A stretch of DNA of 7,562 nt from Ramlibacter sp. (GTDB lineage Bacteria > Pseudomonadota > Gammaproteobacteria > Burkholderiales > Burkholderiaceae_C): assembly GCA_021156245.1 (NCBI GenBank), contig JAJNBO010000110.1, forward strand, positions 1-7,562. Reading direction: 5' to 3'. Under the pieces are notes generated by a model. The model saw only the letters and a list, made by a program, of their open reading frames with translations. It was not told the DNA's origin and ran no database searches. Positions 6,266 to 7,562 of the stretch are shown here, in pieces (within the stretch, counting starts at the first letter, position 1; every line of letters starts with the position of its first letter). Both the position numbers and the translations under genes were made by a program.

Positions 6266-7105
6266 GTGAAAACTCCTCCCCGCCTGCAGACCCTCCTGGC
6301 CGAAGGCCTCATCGACACCGTCGTGCGCCAGCTCAAGAGCGGCAAGGAAGCCGATGTATACGTCGTGCGCTGCGGCGGCGAAACCTGCGCCGCCAAGATC
6401 TACAAGGAAGCGCACAAGCGCAGCTTCCGTCAAGCCGTGGACTACACGGAGAACCGCAAGGTCCGCAACAGCCGCCAGGCACGCGCCATGGCCAAGCGCA
6501 CCAGCTATGGCCGGCAACAGCAGGAAGCGGCGTGGCAGAGCGCCGAGGTCGATGCCTTGTACCGGCTCGCGGCGGCGGGCGTGCGCGTGCCGCGGCCCAA
6601 CAACTTCCACGACGGCGTCCTGCTGATGGAACTGGTGGCCGACACGAACGGCGATGCCGCGCCGCGGCTGAACGACCTGGACTTCACCGAGGCCCAGGCG
6701 CGGCAACACCACGCGACGCTGATCGAGGAAGTCGTGCGCATGCTGTGCGCCGGGGTGATCCACGGGGACCTGTCGGAGTTCAACGTGCTGCTCGCCGCCG
6801 ACGGGCCCGTGATCATCGACCTGCCGCAGGCGGTGGATGCGGCCGGCAACAACCATGCGCCACGCATGCTGCTGCGCGACGTGGACAACCTGCGCGTCTT
6901 CTTCGGCCGCTTTGCCCCGGCATTGCTGGCCACCCAGTACGGTCCGGAGATCTGGTCGCTCTACGCCGGTGGCCTGCTGGCGACGGACACGCCCCTCACG
7001 GGCCGGTACCAGCCCGCGGCCGGCGCGGTGGACCTGACCGCGGTGCTGCGCGAGATCGAGGATGCGCGCCTGGACGAAGCGGCACGCGTGCTTCGCATGG
7101 GCTGA
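6266..7105 (+). CDS. RIO1-family atypical serine protein kinase/ATPase
   Basis: A 279-residue bacterial RIO-type kinase. The start is GTG 6266, which gives the family-typical opening MKTPPRLQTLL; an overlapping ATG at 6259 is out of frame. The nucleotide-binding loop is SGKEADVYVVR at 25-35, followed by the ATP-contacting lysine K44 in CAAKIYK. The RIO-specific flexible region with DYTENRKVRNSRQARAM follows at 59-75. The catalytic loop HGDLSEFNVLL at 166-176 gives D168 and N173, and IIDLPQAVD at 183-191 gives the metal-binding D185, so the active site is complete. RIO kinases in eukaryotes and archaea act in small ribosomal subunit maturation; the role of the bacterial members is poorly known. 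The gene is divergent from the epimerase operon and converges on the HNH gene with only 9 bp between stop codons, so there is no room for a separate terminator. Confidence 0.92.
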   Translation: MKTPPRLQTLLAEGLIDTVVRQLKSGKEADVYVVRCGGETCAAKIYKEAHKRSFRQAVDYTENRKVRNSRQARAMAKRTSYGRQQQEAAWQSAEVDALYRLAAAGVRVPRPNNFHDGVLLMELVADTNGDAAPRLNDLDFTEAQARQHHATLIEEVVRMLCAGVIHGDLSEFNVLLAADGPVIIDLPQAVDAAGNNHAPRMLLRDVDNLRVFFGRFAPALLATQYGPEIWSLYAGGLLATDTPLTGRYQPAAGAVDLTAVLREIEDARLDEAARVLRMG

Positions 7106-7114
7106 GCCTCGCGA

Positions 7115-7348
7115 TCATTCCGCCGACCGGCGCGCCGCCTTCGCGTGGCGCCCATGGTTGCACGCGCCATGGCTGATCGCCAGGTTCTCGATGTGGCTGT
7201 TGCCGCCCTCGGACAGCGGCTTGATGTGTTCCAGCGTGGCGTCCTCGGCAGCCACGGGCTGGCCGCAGATCCAGCACGGCACGGACCCGTGCAGCTGGCG
7301 GGCGACGGTGCGGTAGATCCTGGTGCGCAGCAGGGACAGCCGGCTCAT
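7115..7348 (-). CDS. Small HNH-family nuclease-domain protein
   Basis: A 77-residue protein consisting of little more than an HNH (beta-beta-alpha metal) fold. C25-x2-C28 forms the first zinc pair. LEHIKPLSEGG at 39-49 carries the first HNH histidine (H41, with Glu in place of the commoner Asp before it), N55 is in ENLAIS, and HGACN at 60-64 gives H60 and C63 as the second ligand pair; the His in place of the first Cys of that pair is, as I recall, seen in a common subgroup of such proteins. The start ATG 7348 comes one base after the stop of the aminotransferase gene with GGAAG 10 nt upstream; an open extension upstream is only the aminotransferase in another frame. There is no targeting domain or partner gene (methylase, restriction or toxin-immunity), so the substrate is unknown, and DNA cleavage is inferred from the fold. 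Confidence 0.82.
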   Translation of the reverse strand: MSRLSLLRTRIYRTVARQLHGSVPCWICGQPVAAEDATLEHIKPLSEGGNSHIENLAISHGACNHGRHAKAARRSAE

Positions 7349-7349
7349 G

Positions 7350-7562
7350 TCAGGCCAGCTTCCGGGCCGCCGCATCCATGCGCCTGCAAGCCTCCTGCAG
7401 CTTGTCGAGCGAGGTGGCGAACGACACGCGGAAGTAGGGAGACAGCCCATAGCCGGTGCCTTCGGGGACGGCGACACCGGACTCCAGCAGGTAGGCGCCG
7501 ACATCCACGTCGCTGGCGAGCACCTGCCCGCCCGGCGTGCGCCGGCCGATCCACCCCGCGCA
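7350..7562 (-). CDS. Class I/II PLP-dependent aminotransferase, C-terminal 70 residues (5' end outside window)
   Basis: Only the last 70 codons are visible; the frame enters open from the right edge and stops at TGA 7352-7350. The segment has the C-terminal small-domain pattern of the aspartate aminotransferase-like family: a helix/strand section ending in LLESGVAVPEGTGYG, then YFRVSFATS, whose Arg corresponds to the conserved substrate carboxylate-binding arginine, then an amphipathic helix LDKLQEACRRMDAA to the end. The pyridoxal lysine region lies outside. Such enzymes are usually annotated as aspartate or aromatic aminotransferases; the exact substrate cannot be judged from this part. It lies directly upstream of the HNH gene (1 bp gap), so the two are likely co-transcribed. 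Confidence 0.85.
   Translation of the reverse strand, partial: CAGWIGRRTPGGQVLASDVDVGAYLLESGVAVPEGTGYGLSPYFRVSFATSLDKLQEACRRMDAAARKLA

Noticed and set aside
5317..6396. Longer epimerase starting at 6396
   Set aside because: The extension runs through the divergent spacer and under the RIO kinase start, shows no family similarity and ignores the strong AAGGAGA before ATG 6171.
7146..7175. Repeated CCATGG-containing GCGCC(C)ATGG segments resembling a direct or inverted repeat
   Set aside because: They fall in the HNH coding sequence and encode the HGACNHGRH ligand region. Repeated His-Gly codons explain the similarity.
7115..7504. Longer HNH protein starting at 7504
   Set aside because: The first 52 residues are the aminotransferase gene read in another frame. 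The HNH-family start at 7348 has its own plausible ribosome-binding sequence.

Overview
The window is GC-rich, tightly packed bacterial chromosome. Dense short-gap gene packing, a GlcE/GlcF pair, a bacterial RIO kinase and near-uniform G/C third codon positions suggest a betaproteobacterium of the order Burkholderiales, perhaps a Comamonadaceae member such as Ramlibacter or Variovorax. That placement is inference from composition and gene style. No rRNA, tRNA, CRISPR array, insertion sequence or phage gene is visible.

Layout. (1) Positions 1-2009 hold a divergent pair: a membrane acyltransferase of the acyltransferase-3/OpgC type on the minus strand (cut by the left edge), and a four-helix membrane protein with a C-terminal LytTR DNA-binding domain on the plus strand. 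The 144-bp gap between them carries three GACG-centred repeats spaced 21 and 20 bp. That spacing resembles LytTR operators and suggests the membrane regulator controls this promoter region. (2) Positions 2031-6171 form a minus-strand run transcribed in the order aldose-1-epimerase-like protein, SMP-30/gluconolactonase-family protein, glcE, glcF. The first two genes overlap by ATGA, glcE and glcF overlap by TGATG, and a 54-bp gap separates the pairs. The GlcD flavoprotein that normally completes glycolate oxidase is absent. (3) At 6172-6265 a short divergent spacer separates the epimerase from a RIO1-type atypical protein kinase on the plus strand. (4) Positions 7115-7562 hold a 77-residue HNH-family protein and the C-terminal end of a class I/II aminotransferase, both minus strand and 1 bp apart.

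How the genes may work together. The epimerase (anomer interconversion) and the SMP-30 protein (lactone hydrolysis) are plausible neighbours in oxidative sugar catabolism. GlcE and GlcF are the accessory flavin subunit and iron-sulfur subunit of a 2-hydroxyacid oxidase that feeds electrons to the respiratory chain. Whether the two pairs form one pathway is open. Three genes without a visible Shine-Dalgarno sequence (LytTR, glcE, RIO kinase) each have a -10-like hexamer 5-7 bp before the start codon, so leaderless transcripts are possible.

No clearly novel defence, mobile or RNA system is evident. The points most worth pursuing are the LytTR/acyltransferase unit with its phased repeats and the glcD-less glcEF cluster.
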